A stretch of DNA of 64,000 bases from Pleionea sediminis (GTDB lineage Bacteria > Pseudomonadota > Gammaproteobacteria > Enterobacterales > Kangiellaceae): the NCBI RefSeq assembly GCF_007570825.1, contig NZ_SUNB01000002.1, positions 434,001-498,000 on the forward strand, in the 5' to 3' direction. Made by a program: the position numbers and the translations under genes. Shown here in pieces: positions 8,911-17,082 of this stretch. Every line of letters starts with the position of its first letter. Positions within the stretch are counted from its first letter, which is position 1. The notes beneath the pieces are model-generated. The model was not told the origin of the DNA. It worked only from the letters and a program-made list of their open reading frames with translations, and searched no databases.

Positions 8911-9438
8911 CTACGACTCCTTAAGTCGATCCTCAAAATATTGTTTTAACTTAGCCACTTTACTACCAACGACTATTTGGCAGTAAGGTTGGTTTACATT
9001 ATTGTTATAATAGTCCATGTGATAAGACTCTGCAGGCCAAAACTTATCGAGAGGCTTTACTTCCGTTACTATTGGACTCTCAAAATCATCTGACTTTTCT
9101 CGGATAAAGCTTTCAATTACATTTTGATACTCTGAGTCAGAAAAATAAATGGCGGAACGATACTGAGTACCGATATCATTACCCTGACGATTAAGCGTTG
9201 TGGGATCATGAATGGTGAAAAATATTTCTAATAAGCTTTCAACAGAAATTACGCTCTCATCAAACTCAATCAAAACAACTTCCGCATGACTAGTCTCTTC
9301 TCGACAAACTGATTTATAGTCAGGATTTTCCTGATGCCCGCCACTATAACCAGAAATAACTTTAGAAACACCACGAACTCTTTGAAAAACCGCCTCCAAA
9401 CACCAAAAGCAACCACCTCCTAAAACAATAGTTTTCAT
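8911..9438 (-). CDS. msrA: Peptide methionine-S-sulfoxide reductase
   Basis: 175 residues, usual length for cytoplasmic MsrA. The catalytic motif GCFWC is at residues 9-13 (nucleophile Cys10), followed by EAVFQRVRGV, GYSGG and the HDPTTLNRQGNDIGTQYRS region that binds the sulfoxide substrate. The enzyme reduces methionine-S-sulfoxide in oxidised proteins, using thioredoxin. Its ATG overlaps the end of the upstream Lon-type protease gene by 4 bp, so the two are translationally coupled; a protease and a protein-repair enzyme make a sensible quality-control pair. No MsrB is visible nearby. Confidence 0.96.
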   Translation of the reverse strand: MKTIVLGGGCFWCLEAVFQRVRGVSKVISGYSGGHQENPDYKSVCREETSHAEVVLIEFDESVISVESLLEIFFTIHDPTTLNRQGNDIGTQYRSAIYFSDSEYQNVIESFIREKSDDFESPIVTEVKPLDKFWPAESYHMDYYNNNVNQPYCQIVVGSKVAKLKQYFEDRLKES

Positions 9439-12095
9439 GAGTTGCTCCAGTTTTTATGAGACTTTGACTGAATACCTGCTGCAATAGCCTTAGTCACTTT
9501 CGCTTTCAACTTATTTTCTCGAGTCGATAAGGGACTTGAAACAGATTTATTTGCCAAACGATTTTTTAACATTTGAGAGGAAGAAGAGTCATAGTTTCGT
9601 ACTTGAGACGACGCAGATATCGGATTTGATTTTTTAACAGGCTCTTTATCTGAATTTCGTTCAACATTTTCCTTTTGCGACAATTCAGCACGCTTAATTT
9701 CATCGTCGTGCTCTTCATCTTCTTCGTCATCTTCCTCACAAACATCGTGCAAATGCTTTAAATTTTTTGAAATCAAATCATTTAATTCAGTAAGCGTTCC
9801 TGATTCAGACAAACAAAGCAACTCAAGAGCTTCATCTACCGTACTCACAGCAAAGACAGAAAATAAACCTTGCTCAACTGCTTCAATCACTTCCTTCTTT
9901 AGCATCAGTTGAGATTGATTTGCTTTTGGAATTATTACACCCTGTTTGCCTGTTAACCCACGTGCTTTACAAAGCCCAAAAAAGCCTTCAATTTTTTCAT
10001 TCACACCTCCAATAGCTTGAACTTCACCAAATTGATTAATAGATCCGGTAACCGCCATTGACTGAAGAATTGGTTTATCGGTAACAGCCGAAATTAATGC
10101 GCACAACTCTGCCAAAGAAGCACTATCACCATCAATTAAACCATAAGACTGTTCCATTACAATGTTAGCTGACAAGGTTAAAGTAAATTCTTTCGCGTAA
10201 CGATTAGATAAATAGCCCGAGAGAATTAATACGCCTTTCGAGTGAATAGACAATCCTAATTCACTTTCACGCTCAATATCAACAATACCTTTATTACCAG
10301 GAAAAACGGTTGCTGTAATACGAGCTGGCGTACCAAAATCTGTTGAACCAATTTCCCAAATGGTTAATCCATTAATACTACCAACAACTTCGCCTTCAGT
10401 ATGAATAATAATTTGTCCTTGTAAGACTTCTTCTAACATTTCATTTCGAATACGAGAATGACGATACTCACGCTGCTGAAGAGCTTCTTCAATATGAATA
10501 CGATCAATTTTCTCATCGTGTTTTTGCGAACGCATAACTTCAGCTTCGCCTAACAACTCAAATACTTCGCCGAAACGTGTCGTTAACTGATCTTGATGAC
10601 CGCATAAGCGAGAGCTGAATTTTACGAGCTCAATAAAACCATCGCGAGTTACTTCTGCAAAACCTTCGGTTTCGCTATGCGTTCGAACAAGTTGAGCAAG
10701 GTGTGTCACGCTACCATCATTTTTATCCAGGTGTTCATCAAAATCGACCAACACGCGAAAGAGCTCGCTAAATTCTGAGTCTTGATCTTGCAACAAATAA
10801 TAAAATTCTCGACTTCCAACCAAAACAACTTTTATATCAAGCGGTACACCATGCGGACTCAAACCAATAGTCACTGTGCTCTGACCTTCCAATGTCGGAG
10901 GATCAAGCTTTAACTCTTGAGTTTGCAATGCTTGCTTAAGCTGTCCCCAGATGTAAGGGTCATCAAATATTTTTTCGACTTCCAGAATCAAATAACCACC
11001 ATTAGCTCGGTGCAACGCACCACTTCTTATGTATTGGTAACTGGTTGCGAATGCTCCTCCGTCATTCCAATACTCAATGCGCCCAAATAGGTTGGCAAAA
11101 GTTGGGTGTGCTTCATAAACGACAGGAGCACCAGAAGTTGGATTATTAGAAACCAATAAGTTAGGTACAAACGTGTGCTGCAGTAATTCACGCAAGTCTT
11201 TATCATTCTTAAGTTCCGGTGACTCTAATAAATTAAAATTCTCCAAAACTAATTTAACAAGATGTTTGCGTAATTCTTTAAAGTAAATTTGGATGCCAGC
11301 CAATCCACGATATTTTTCTTCCATTTCCGATATAATTGGAGAAGACGCCGACTCAATCGTGCTCGAATTAAGTACCTGCATTGCATCGTAAGATTCTCTT
11401 TTCCATTGTGGCATTTCTAACAAAGCTTCCGTAAGTTTATCTTCCAGATCATCCACAGCTTTACTGATAACTTCCCGCTTTTCGGGCGGTAAACTAGTAA
11501 ACGTAATATCGTCAATGGGCTTACCATCTATTACGGGCGAAAATGAAATATTGAAAGCATCTTGATATAAAGCGAAACCTTGAGCATTCGCCTCTGCTTC
11601 CAGTGTTTCTATTGCAGATTCAAACTTCTGATTAAACTCTTTATCAACCGTCGACTTTCGACGCTGATAACTTGGATTCTCAAAAGCGGCTGGAATAGTT
11701 ACCAGTAAACGTCCAACCATCATTTGGCAGTCACTGACCAATCGCTTGCCATACCCAGTTGGTAATTGAACGGCCCAAGGTTCACGCGACTCATCAAAGT
11801 TATTAACATAAATCCAATCGGGTTGAGGTTTTTCAAGTTGGGCTTTAGCTTCCAAATGACGCATCACCATTGATATTCGGCCGGTGCCACTATTCCCCAT
11901 AGCAAATAAATTGTAACCCTTACGCCGAGTTTCAAGACCAAAAACTAGAGCGTCTTTTGCTCGCTGCTGACCTAAAAACTCAATATTATGCTCGAGCTCT
12001 TGCATGGTTGAAAAAGGAAGTTCGGGAACACTAATACGTGTCGATAATTGCTCAGTACTTAAAGATTTTATTGGCATAAGAATTCGATCTTTCAT
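9435..12095 (-). CDS. LonB-type ATP-dependent protease (AAA_32 / Lon S16)
   Basis: 886 residues. N-terminal AAA-like region with a P-loop variant GNSGTGR at residues 67-73 (Arg where Lys is usual), then a long coiled helical insertion (about 120-300), a Walker B-like HRANGGYLILEVE segment and a C-terminal S16 Lon protease domain. The catalytic Ser lies in DGDSASLAELCALIS (about residue 656) and the Lys in GGVNEKIEGFF (about 697). An unusual acidic run (EEDDEEDEEHDDE) and a basic Ser/Lys tail follow the protease domain. It resembles E. coli YcbZ/Pseudomonas AsrA-type proteins rather than classical Lon. The start could also be the ATG at 12077. Confidence 0.88.
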   Translation of the reverse strand: MKDRILMPIKSLSTEQLSTRISVPELPFSTMQELEHNIEFLGQQRAKDALVFGLETRRKGYNLFAMGNSGTGRISMVMRHLEAKAQLEKPQPDWIYVNNFDESREPWAVQLPTGYGKRLVSDCQMMVGRLLVTIPAAFENPSYQRRKSTVDKEFNQKFESAIETLEAEANAQGFALYQDAFNISFSPVIDGKPIDDITFTSLPPEKREVISKAVDDLEDKLTEALLEMPQWKRESYDAMQVLNSSTIESASSPIISEMEEKYRGLAGIQIYFKELRKHLVKLVLENFNLLESPELKNDKDLRELLQHTFVPNLLVSNNPTSGAPVVYEAHPTFANLFGRIEYWNDGGAFATSYQYIRSGALHRANGGYLILEVEKIFDDPYIWGQLKQALQTQELKLDPPTLEGQSTVTIGLSPHGVPLDIKVVLVGSREFYYLLQDQDSEFSELFRVLVDFDEHLDKNDGSVTHLAQLVRTHSETEGFAEVTRDGFIELVKFSSRLCGHQDQLTTRFGEVFELLGEAEVMRSQKHDEKIDRIHIEEALQQREYRHSRIRNEMLEEVLQGQIIIHTEGEVVGSINGLTIWEIGSTDFGTPARITATVFPGNKGIVDIERESELGLSIHSKGVLILSGYLSNRYAKEFTLTLSANIVMEQSYGLIDGDSASLAELCALISAVTDKPILQSMAVTGSINQFGEVQAIGGVNEKIEGFFGLCKARGLTGKQGVIIPKANQSQLMLKKEVIEAVEQGLFSVFAVSTVDEALELLCLSESGTLTELNDLISKNLKHLHDVCEEDDEEDEEHDDEIKRAELSQKENVERNSDKEPVKKSNPISASSQVRNYDSSSSQMLKNRLANKSVSSPLSTRENKLKAKVTKAIAAGIQSKSHKNWSNS

Positions 12096-12155
12096 TCACC
12101 GTGTGAAGTTATTTTTAACAGGATGTGACGAGAACACGAAACGACTAGTGTGAGC

Positions 12156-13289
12156 TTAATCTGGCTCGACTCGTTCACGGAATGCTTCCAGTAGTGTATC
12201 ACTTTGATGTAAAAAGTCGTGGTTTGCGTGCGAAAAATAATCCGATATTTTATTAAATTGGTGAAGCAGCTCATCTCTGCGAGCATTATTTAACCAGCCA
12301 AGTATTTTATCGATTCGATGACTCAATTGTTCCGTGTTAGAAGCATGTTGTTGCGCTTGCAACATAATATCAACAAACACATCGGGACATTGTGCAAAAA
12401 GACGTCCAACCAGAGACAGTTCCAAACGAAAAACCGGTGAACTCAATTGCCATAAATCGTCTAAGGACACTTCACCTTCCATTAATTGCCACCCTGAAAC
12501 AAAAGACATCAACAATCGCTGAGCTTGAACGGTTGCCATAACTTTATCGTGTTTCTGCGCATCGACTTCGGTCAGCTGACAACCCCACAATTTAAATTGC
12601 TTTAACAGCCATTGAGCAGCCTCAAAATCTCGACCTTTCGAATAAAGAATGAGTTGTCGTGCCAACTGATACACACCCGAGCCGAACATTGGATGCAGAC
12701 CAATTACAGGACCGGAGTGAACTTTTAACATATTCTGAATAGGTTGTTCTTTGATTGACGTAACATCGGCTAACAGAGTCTTTGAAGATAAATTGCCAAG
12801 TTGCGCAAATACCTCATCCAAATGACTAATAGGAACCGTGATCATCACTAAATCTTGATGGTTTAATATTGTATCAGCTTTGTTCCAGTCATCTTTTTCA
12901 ATAACCGAAACCTGATGTCCACTGCGCTCAAACAAATCAACAAATACTTGACCAATTTGCCCTTGACCACCAATGACACAAATTTTACGAGATTGACAGC
13001 CGGGACTGGCCAGCGGCAGGCGAGCCTGTCGCTCGTATGAGTCTCGCATAATTCTTTGAATAATATCGGTTGCCAGACTTGGCTCTAAATCCAGAGATTT
13101 TGCTTGTGCTCGTATCGACGATAGCATCTTCTGCTCTCTATCTGGCACAAATAAGGCATCACCGAGTGATTGCTTGAGTTCAACTAATTGACCGACATAA
13201 TTTTGTCGACGCGCCAACAACTCGAGCAGCTCTTGGTCACACTCATCAATTTTATGCCGCAGTTCGGCCAGTCTAGCCTTAGAAGTCAT
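12156..13289 (-). CDS. tyrA: T-protein: chorismate mutase / prephenate dehydrogenase
   Basis: 377 residues, the usual length of the fused enzyme. Residues 1-90 are an AroQ-type chorismate mutase (LRHKIDECDQELLELLARR, VPDREQKML). The dehydrogenase starts near 105 with the NAD-binding GGQGQIG and carries the active-site GLHPMFGSG. It converts chorismate to prephenate and then to 4-hydroxyphenylpyruvate in tyrosine synthesis, normally inhibited by tyrosine. It lies 16 bp after the DAHP synthase gene and is clearly its operon partner. A small inverted repeat (AATGC/GCATT, 13290-13315) sits over the junction. The fused T-protein is a marker of the gammaproteobacterial enteric lineage. Confidence 0.96.
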   Translation of the reverse strand: MTSKARLAELRHKIDECDQELLELLARRQNYVGQLVELKQSLGDALFVPDREQKMLSSIRAQAKSLDLEPSLATDIIQRIMRDSYERQARLPLASPGCQSRKICVIGGQGQIGQVFVDLFERSGHQVSVIEKDDWNKADTILNHQDLVMITVPISHLDEVFAQLGNLSSKTLLADVTSIKEQPIQNMLKVHSGPVIGLHPMFGSGVYQLARQLILYSKGRDFEAAQWLLKQFKLWGCQLTEVDAQKHDKVMATVQAQRLLMSFVSGWQLMEGEVSLDDLWQLSSPVFRLELSLVGRLFAQCPDVFVDIMLQAQQHASNTEQLSHRIDKILGWLNNARRDELLHQFNKISDYFSHANHDFLHQSDTLLEAFRERVEPD

Positions 13290-13305
13290 TAATGCCTGTT
13301 AGCGC

Positions 13306-14346
13306 TTATAACGCATTAAAACAATGGTCCAACAATTCTTCCGTAGTTTCCCAGCCAATACAAGCATCCGTTATTGATTGCCCATAAACCAGCTGAGTTA
13401 AATCGTCATTAATGCTTTGTTGCCCTTCGGTCAGGTGACTTTCGAGCATTAAACCTAAAATGGAGCGATTACCTTGACGAATTTGTTCGACAACATTCTT
13501 AAACACCAGAGGTTGTAAGCGGAAATCCTTTTGCGAATTACCATGGCTACAATCAATAACAAATCGCGGCGTAATATTTAAGTGATGAAGCCGCTGCTCC
13601 AACATCGCGATATGGACGGAGTCATAATTCGGAAACTTACCGCCTCTTAAAATAATGTGGCTGTGTGCATTTCCTTTCGTTTCAATCAATGACACTTGAC
13701 CTTCAGAATTAATCCCCAAAAAATGGTGCGGTGAAGAAGCTGATTGCATAGCATTAATAGCCACATCGATGTTGCCATCCGTGCCATTTTTAAATCCCAC
13801 GGGCATCGACAACCCAGAGGCAATTTCACGATGAGTTTGCGACTCTGTGGTTCGCGCACCGATAGCCGCCCAGCTGAACAGTTCAGCAATATACTGAGGA
13901 GTAATCGGATCCAAAACTTCCGTTCCTGCCGGAAGCCCAAGGTCTGCAATCCAGGTGAGAAGCTCTCTGGCCGTTCGAAGTCCACGTTCGATATCAAAGG
14001 TATCATTAAGCTCAGGATCGTTAATCAAGCCCTTCCAGCCAACTGTCGTACGAGGTTTTTCAAAATAAACTCGCATAACAACCAACATTTTATCTTGATA
14101 CTTATCGTGTAGTTTTTTCAATCGAAGTGCGTATTCTTTGGCCGATTCAATATCATGGATTGAGCATGGTCCGGCGACAACAATAACTCGTTTGTCTTTG
14201 CCTTCAAGAATCTCTCCTATTTGCTGCCGATACTGAAACACCGTTTGACGGCCTTTATCCGAAAGAGGTATCTCACTTTTGAGTTGAAGTGGCGCAGTTA
14301 TAACTTGCTCACGTTTGATATTGACGTTATTCAATTGAGATTTCAT
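13306..14346 (-). CDS. aroF: 3-deoxy-7-phosphoheptulonate (DAHP) synthase, class I
   Basis: 346 residues from the ATG at 14346, which has GGAG about 7 bp upstream; the longer frame to 14382 adds an unlikely extension. It has the AroAIbeta/AroFGH landmarks: VVAGPCSIHD, MRVYFEKPRTTVGWKGLINDP, EVLDPITPQYIA, GARTTESQTHRE, RGGKFPNYD and CSHGNSQKD. It condenses phosphoenolpyruvate and erythrose-4-phosphate, the first step of aromatic amino acid synthesis. Pairing with tyrA suggests the tyrosine-sensitive isoenzyme (aroF), which is inference from the operon. No convincing TyrR box is visible in the 186 bp upstream. Confidence 0.92.
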   Translation of the reverse strand: MKSQLNNVNIKREQVITAPLQLKSEIPLSDKGRQTVFQYRQQIGEILEGKDKRVIVVAGPCSIHDIESAKEYALRLKKLHDKYQDKMLVVMRVYFEKPRTTVGWKGLINDPELNDTFDIERGLRTARELLTWIADLGLPAGTEVLDPITPQYIAELFSWAAIGARTTESQTHREIASGLSMPVGFKNGTDGNIDVAINAMQSASSPHHFLGINSEGQVSLIETKGNAHSHIILRGGKFPNYDSVHIAMLEQRLHHLNITPRFVIDCSHGNSQKDFRLQPLVFKNVVEQIRQGNRSILGLMLESHLTEGQQSINDDLTQLVYGQSITDACIGWETTEELLDHCFNAL

Positions 14347-14532
14347 AGATACTCCGGAAGACAGCAGGACAGCGCTTAACATATTTTAACTAAAATACCG
14401 AAACACATTCCCTTACAGCTAAATACCCTTTAACAGACCAGATGCAAATTGACTACAACTTGCATAAATTTGTCCGTCAAAACATCCTTTCATATATAGC
14501 AAACTTGCATTCGCCGATAAAATTACTTTTAG

Positions 14533-15156
14533 TTATTCTTCTTCCTGAATAGAGTCAAATAATAGTTGTTCGTACAACTCGAAACATTTCTCGAAGCCAT
14601 CGTTTTCTTCCAATAAATACTGCTTAAAATCGAGTTCCAAAGGCAACAACTGTGCTAAATGGTGAACAATATACAGAGCGCTATTCAAATTAAGTTGATC
14701 AATGTCGAGCTTAACATCAGGAAGCTTTGCTAACTTGATCAACAACTCACGCAAGGGACTGACTTCTTCCGGCAGAAGAATGTCCTCAACTTCAGGCAAA
14801 ATTCTATAATTCTCTGAAACACGGAGATGTTGTGCCGTCATAGAGTGATCAATAACACAAACTCGGCTTCCACCACGCACGCGAATGATTAAAACACCAT
14901 CATCACTTTGATCAAAATCAACAATGTGAGCAAAACACCCTATCGGCTCAAAAACTTGCTCAGCTCCCGACTCATGCCCCTCAGTAATACAGCAGACAAT
15001 AAAGGGAATTTGATGCTGCAAACAGTGGCTCACCATATCAAGATAACGCGGCTCGAAAATAATTAATTCCATTTCAGCACCGGGATACAACACGGTTTTT
15101 AATGGAAAAATTGCTCGCGTTTGTGTATTTGAATTAGATTTCGTTTGTTCCGTCAA
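14533..15156 (-). CDS. LON peptidase substrate-binding domain protein (no protease domain)
   Basis: 207 residues. The whole protein matches a stand-alone Lon N-terminal (LAN/ASCH-like) domain: FPLKTVLYPGAEMELIIFEPRYLDMV, a central IGCFAHIVDFDQSDDGVLIIRVRGG and a C-terminal helical bundle. It has no ATPase or Ser/Lys protease part. The start is a TTG; an in-frame TGA seven codons upstream and the absence of an ATG leave it as the best choice, with AAGAG upstream. It begins 10 bp after the ABC-2 permease gene, so it is probably the third gene of that operon. Exact role unknown. Confidence 0.85.
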   Translation of the reverse strand: MTEQTKSNSNTQTRAIFPLKTVLYPGAEMELIIFEPRYLDMVSHCLQHQIPFIVCCITEGHESGAEQVFEPIGCFAHIVDFDQSDDGVLIIRVRGGSRVCVIDHSMTAQHLRVSENYRILPEVEDILLPEEVSPLRELLIKLAKLPDVKLDIDQLNLNSALYIVHHLAQLLPLELDFKQYLLEENDGFEKCFELYEQLLFDSIQEEE

Positions 15157-15166
15157 TGGAATTCTC

Positions 15167-15934
15167 TTAGCTTTTCAAACCCTTACCAGTATTGAGTAAA
15201 TATAGCGCAAAAGAAAACATGGCGATAATAAAAAGTCCAATAATTGCAAATGCAACCGTCAAAGAAATATCCGAATACCCCAAAAATCCATAACGAAATG
15301 CGTTAACCATATACAATATTGGGTTAATTTTTGAGACGCCCTGCCAAAACTCAGGTAATAAAGTAATGGTGTAAAATACACCACCGAGATACGTAAGCGG
15401 GGTCAATATAAAAGTGGGAACAATCGAAATGTCATCAAACTTTTTAGCGTAAACCGCATTCACCAAACCACCCAACGCAAATAAAGTCGATGTCATTAAA
15501 ATGACTATAAATACGACAGCAAGATTGTGAATCTGGATATCAACGAAAAACATGCTTATGAATGTTACAATAATTCCCGTTAACAAACCTCTACTGACAC
15601 CTCCACCGATATACCCCAATAAGATATAAATATTAGGCACCGGAGCAACTAGCAGCTCTTCAATATGACGCTGGAATTTAGCACTAAAAAATGAGGACAC
15701 AACATTCGAATATGAATTTGTGATAACCGACATCATAATTATTCCAGGCGTAATGTATGCCATGTATGAGACACCCGCCATTTCTCCAACACGGGAACCA
15801 ATCAAATTGCCAAAAATGACAAAATACAATGACATCGTTATTGCTGGTGGTAACAGTGTTTGAATCCAAATACGAAAGTACCGTGTTATCTCTTTATTCA
15901 AAATACTTTGGAGAGCAATTAAATTATCTCGCAT
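15167..15934 (-). CDS. ABC-2 type transporter permease, YadH-like
   Basis: 255 residues with six membrane segments. The ABC-2 signature lies in the second half (LTPLTYLGGVFYTITLLPEFWQGVSKINP followed by FRYGFLG), typical of the YadH/NodJ-like group. The start is ATG, 9 bp after the ATPase gene. Together with that protein it forms an inner-membrane exporter; for E. coli YadGH the substrate is unknown, and nothing in the neighbourhood identifies one here. Confidence 0.92.
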   Translation of the reverse strand: MRDNLIALQSILNKEITRYFRIWIQTLLPPAITMSLYFVIFGNLIGSRVGEMAGVSYMAYITPGIIMMSVITNSYSNVVSSFFSAKFQRHIEELLVAPVPNIYILLGYIGGGVSRGLLTGIIVTFISMFFVDIQIHNLAVVFIVILMTSTLFALGGLVNAVYAKKFDDISIVPTFILTPLTYLGGVFYTITLLPEFWQGVSKINPILYMVNAFRYGFLGYSDISLTVAFAIIGLFIIAMFSFALYLLNTGKGLKS

Positions 15935-15943
15935 TTCGTTACC

Positions 15944-16864
15944 TTAACTTCCTTTATTCTCTACAATTCGCACAAACAACTCTTCTAAACGATTGGCTTT
16001 ATTTCTCATACTCAGCACTTTAATACCAACCTCGTTAAGTTTTAAAAATAGAGAGTTAACGTTATCAGAGCGCATTACATCAACTTCGAGTGTGTGCTCA
16101 TCAATGGAGCGAATTTCAATATTATCGATATTCGGCAGTTTTCCCTGCCACGATTCAATATCTAAAACAAAAGTTTCAACATCTAACTTGGACAAAAGCT
16201 CTTTCTTACTCGTATTCTCAATTATCTGTCCATCATCAATGATCGCAATATTGCGACAAAGACTTTCTGCCTCTTCTAAATAATGCGTTGTTAACACGAT
16301 GGTTGTGCCTTGCGCATTTAATTCCGTTAAAAAATCCCACATTGATCGGCGAAGTTCAATATCAACTCCGGCTGTTGGTTCATCTAAAATTAAAAGCTTT
16401 GGTTCATGCATTAATGCTCGTGCGATCATCAACCGCCGCTTCATGCCGCCCGATAAATTTCTGGATGGTTGATCTCGCTTTTCCCACAAGCCTAATTGTT
16501 TAAGCACCACTTCAGCTCTGTTCAAAGCCTGCTTTCGTTTAATTCCATAGTATCCCGCTTGATTCACAACAATCTGTAAAGGTGACTCAAACTGAGAAAA
16601 GTTAAATTCCTGAGGCACCAACCCCAAACATTTTTTTGCTTGCGATAATTCCTTGTCTAAATCGTAGCCAAACACGGAGACAAATCCTGATGATTTATTA
16701 ACCAGCGAGCTAACTATTCCTATGGTTGTCGACTTTCCCGCGCCGTTAGGGCCTAACAACGCTAAAAAGTCACCAGTTTTAACTTCTAAACTAATGCCTT
16801 TTAGCGCTTCAAAGCCATTTTTGTAGGTTTTGCGTAAATCTTTTATCGAAAGAGCAGCAGTCAT
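15944..16864 (-). CDS. ABC transporter ATP-binding protein, YadG-like
   Basis: 306 residues. Walker A LLGPNGAGKST, Q-loop LGLVPQEFNFSQFE, signature NLSGGMKRRL, Walker B LLILDEPTAGVD and H-loop LTTHYLEEAE are all present. The sequence between Q-loop and signature matches the YadG/CcmA-like group. The C-terminal ~75 residues are an accessory domain. First gene of an operon with the permease and the LON-domain protein; divergent from the PAS-GGDEF-EAL gene. Confidence 0.93.
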   Translation of the reverse strand: MTAALSIKDLRKTYKNGFEALKGISLEVKTGDFLALLGPNGAGKSTTIGIVSSLVNKSSGFVSVFGYDLDKELSQAKKCLGLVPQEFNFSQFESPLQIVVNQAGYYGIKRKQALNRAEVVLKQLGLWEKRDQPSRNLSGGMKRRLMIARALMHEPKLLILDEPTAGVDIELRRSMWDFLTELNAQGTTIVLTTHYLEEAESLCRNIAIIDDGQIIENTSKKELLSKLDVETFVLDIESWQGKLPNIDNIEIRSIDEHTLEVDVMRSDNVNSLFLKLNEVGIKVLSMRNKANRLEELFVRIVENKGS

Positions 16865-16893
16865 AAATTATTGTTTCTACCTCAATACTTTTG

Positions 16894-16917
16894 TGAGAGA
16901 TCGTGCCCCATCTCTCA
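16894..16917. other. Inverted repeat in the divergent leader region
   Basis: TGAGAGAT and ATCTCTCA form an 8-bp stem with an 8-base C-rich loop, 30 bp upstream of the ABC ATPase start. It could be a leader hairpin of that operon or an operator half-site pair in the 218-bp region shared with the divergent GGDEF-EAL gene. No T tract, so it is not a terminator. Confidence 0.3.
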
Positions 16918-17082
16918 ATTTAATAAAGCAATAAGTTGTATAGTCATCATTTGTTACTATTTACTAGCGGCGCCCGTAGGCGTGCAGTTACAATAGCGCA
17001 ACAAAAACAGATGCAGATTATAACAGAGATAAAATGTAAGAACTGCACTGGAAAATTTTCGTGTTTCATAAGGAAATAATTT

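Noticed and set aside
13290-13315. AATGC/GCATT repeat at the aroF-tyrA junction as an attenuator
   Set aside because: Short stem with a large loop and no T tract; noted in the tyrA entry but not supported as a regulatory site.
14347-14532. TyrR box upstream of aroF
   Set aside because: I looked for TGTAAAN6TTTACA and found no acceptable match.
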